The notes under the pieces: model-generated | Database searches by the model: none | Told to the model about the DNA's origin: nothing | What the model saw: the letters and a program-made list of their open reading frames with translations, nothing else | In this document: positions 43,562-44,501 of the stretch, piece by piece | Layout of the letters: each line of letters starts with the position of its first letter | Numbering within the stretch: the stretch's first letter is position 1 | Source of the DNA: Planctomycetia bacterium | GTDB taxonomy: Bacteria > Planctomycetota > Planctomycetia > Pirellulales > S012-138 | DNA: 44,501 nt | Assembly: GCA_016177915.1 (NCBI GenBank) | Contig: JACOUI010000310.1 | Location: 1-44,501 of the forward strand | Reading direction: 5' to 3' | Position numbers and translations under genes: made by a program

Positions 43562-43893
43562 GGGTCGGCGGAGCGGACGAGCGCCGCGCGGCCTTGCAGC
43601 TTTTCGCCGCGGAGCGCTATTTCCAAGCGGTCCTCGGTGCGGGCGAGCCACTGGAACTGACCGCTGTCAAATCGCGTGACGATTCCGCGGTTGCCGGAAA
43701 CTTCGCCTTCGTAGTCGAGATAAGCCAGGCGATGGTCGGCGAGGCGCTCGGCGGCGACGGTTGCGCCCGCAGCGGGAGGCTCGCTGAGGGCCCAGGTCCA
43801 TAGCCTGCCTTCGTCTTCGAGCATGAAATCCCAGTGGAGCGGCCGATCGCCGCCGGGCGAGGGAACGTGCTTAAGGACGACGAAGCGGGGCAT
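43528..43893 (-). CDS. Stand-alone LigD-type phosphoesterase-like protein
   Basis: The 121-residue protein resembles the N-terminal phosphoesterase domain of the bacterial ligase LigD (DNA polymerase ligase N-terminal family): MPRFVVLKHVPS, then LHWDFMLEDEGRLWTWAL, DHRLAYLDYEGEVSGNRG and the closing RWTLEVEGD. In LigD, this domain trims 3' ends during end joining; His, Asp and Glu residues in the HWDFMLED block correspond to the metal-binding region. Stand-alone forms in planctomycetes are not, to my knowledge, assigned a role. ATG 43893 matches the family start; an in-frame upstream ATG at 43920 would add nine unsupported residues. The 3' end overlaps the neighbouring convergent gene by 34 bases. 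Confidence 0.8.
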   Translation of the reverse strand: MPRFVVLKHVPSPGGDRPLHWDFMLEDEGRLWTWALSEPPAAGATVAAERLADHRLAYLDYEGEVSGNRGIVTRFDSGQFQWLARTEDRLEIALRGEKLQGRAALVRSADPQRWTLEVEGD

Positions 43894-44383
43894 GGGGGTT
43901 GTCGCGCCTGGAAGGACCAAAGTTCGTCGTACACGATGGCGCAGCCAAAAGAAATGGGGGCGCCGGAGGTTTTCCAGGGCTTTTCTTGCGTTCCCTGTCG
44001 GTCTGGCGCTGGCAATCGGGGGATGGTGGTCCGCGTTTTTTTGGAAGACGGTTTGGCGCGCACTACCGCGACTGATAACGTGGTGGCCGCGTCAGCAGGA
44101 GAGTCTTCTTCGGTCGGCGCGGGCTGTGCGTGGCATCGGCGGAGAATGGCGGAGCGGAAGAGGAGTGGCAAGAATAAATCAGAATGTCCCCTTTCCTTCC
44201 TCCCTTTCCTTCCTCCCGAAGAGTTTCATAGTCTGGCTCCCGTTCCAAATGGATTTCGTCTTCTCGCCCTCGTCGTCGTCCTGAATTGGCCGGGCACGAC
44301 GACCGTCGGCACCGTCGCATTGGCGTGCAGCATACCCGATCGTGCTGCGCCCGAAAACGGCACGTGCAAGTGCGCGGCGCGCA
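43894..44383. other. Intergenic region left of the group II intron
   Basis: No gene is supported in these 490 bases. A pyrimidine-rich tract of TCCCCTTTCCTTCC type lies at about 44188-44215, and the AGAATGTCCCCTTT phrase resembles GACCTGTCCCCTTTT at 41445-41460; both could be short dispersed repeats. The right end is the 3' exon of the group II intron. Confidence 0.5.
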
Positions 44384-44501
44384 ATCGACATAGGTAAGCC
44401 CTCGCGGGCTGTCCCTGTCACACCACCGGGCGTACGGGTCCGTACCCGGCGGTTCGGCGGGTTACGCGGTGCCGGACACTAATTCGGGAAGGCCGAGTTC
44501 G
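44384..44501 (-). ncRNA. 3' end of a group II intron (domains V and VI), partial
   Basis: On the minus strand the final bases fold as a group II intron end. Domain V: CCGCCGGG (44452-44445) pairs with CCCGGTGG (44430-44423) with one G-U, a two-base bulge CG (44432-44431), an upper stem TACG/CGTA (44444-44441 and 44436-44433) and a four-base loop GACC (44440-44437). Domain VI: GACA (44419-44416) pairs with TGTC (44390-44387), and AGCCC pairs with GGGCT around a GCGA loop; the A complementary to 44391 is bulged, seven bases before a 3' end at 44384 (GTCGAT). These are the catalytic and branch-point domains; the remaining domains and any maturase lie beyond the window. The ORF of the maturase might end within the last 40 bases, which is not resolved. 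Confidence 0.82.

Overview
The window reads as a high-GC chromosomal segment from a member of the Planctomycetota, most likely the Pirellulales side, although the exact lineage is inferred. The strongest markers are a DUF1549/DUF1553 cytochrome protein followed directly by a Tat-exported DUF1501 protein, a large PVC-type heme-binding dehydrogenase with HEAT repeats, proteins with RFTLKTLL-type N termini, and several families of short palindromic intergenic repeats. No rRNA, tRNA, CRISPR array or prophage was recognised.

Left part (1-12.7 kb): the tail of an unidentified gene, an M3 oligoendopeptidase, and a convergent eukaryotic-type isoleucyl-tRNA synthetase carrying two repeat-derived insertions. 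A membrane-organisation cluster follows: a long NfeD with two ClpP-like domains, a short NfeD, the flotillin FloA and a proline-rich membrane-anchored protein. Its first gene has a clear TTGACC-18-TATAAT promoter. RibD (riboflavin synthesis) and a small CDGSH iron-sulfur protein come next.

Middle part (12.7-34.3 kb): an unrecognised 257-residue protein; a one-base-overlapping pair of a DUF5678 protein and a retropepsin-like protease; a 1235-residue membrane protein with a disordered segment of about 525 residues; a frame-broken small protein; the PVC dehydrogenase; LRR and membrane proteins; a receiver-less sigma-54 activator; a cytochrome P450 remnant with three in-frame stops; an ABC-type permease without its ATPase; an uncharacterised radical SAM enzyme; an ArsR-type repressor; a fusion of a class A beta-lactamase-like domain, a peptidoglycan-binding domain and a D,D-carboxypeptidase; and sulfite reductase with its own promoter.

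Right part (34.3-44.5 kb): an HTTM membrane protein with a partner protein, the DUF1549/DUF1501 pair, a secreted coiled-coil protein, small membrane proteins and a stand-alone LigD-phosphoesterase-like protein. At the extreme right edge, on the minus strand, lie domains V and VI of a group II intron. The bulged branch-point adenosine and the 3' end can be placed; the rest of the intron lies outside the window.

Most genes are housekeeping or lineage-typical. The main unexplained material is the DUF5678/retropepsin pair, the repeat family whose TAG supplies the stop codon of three genes, the repeats that have entered essential or exported coding regions, the apparently Ser-less tandem NfeD protease domains, and the group II intron end.
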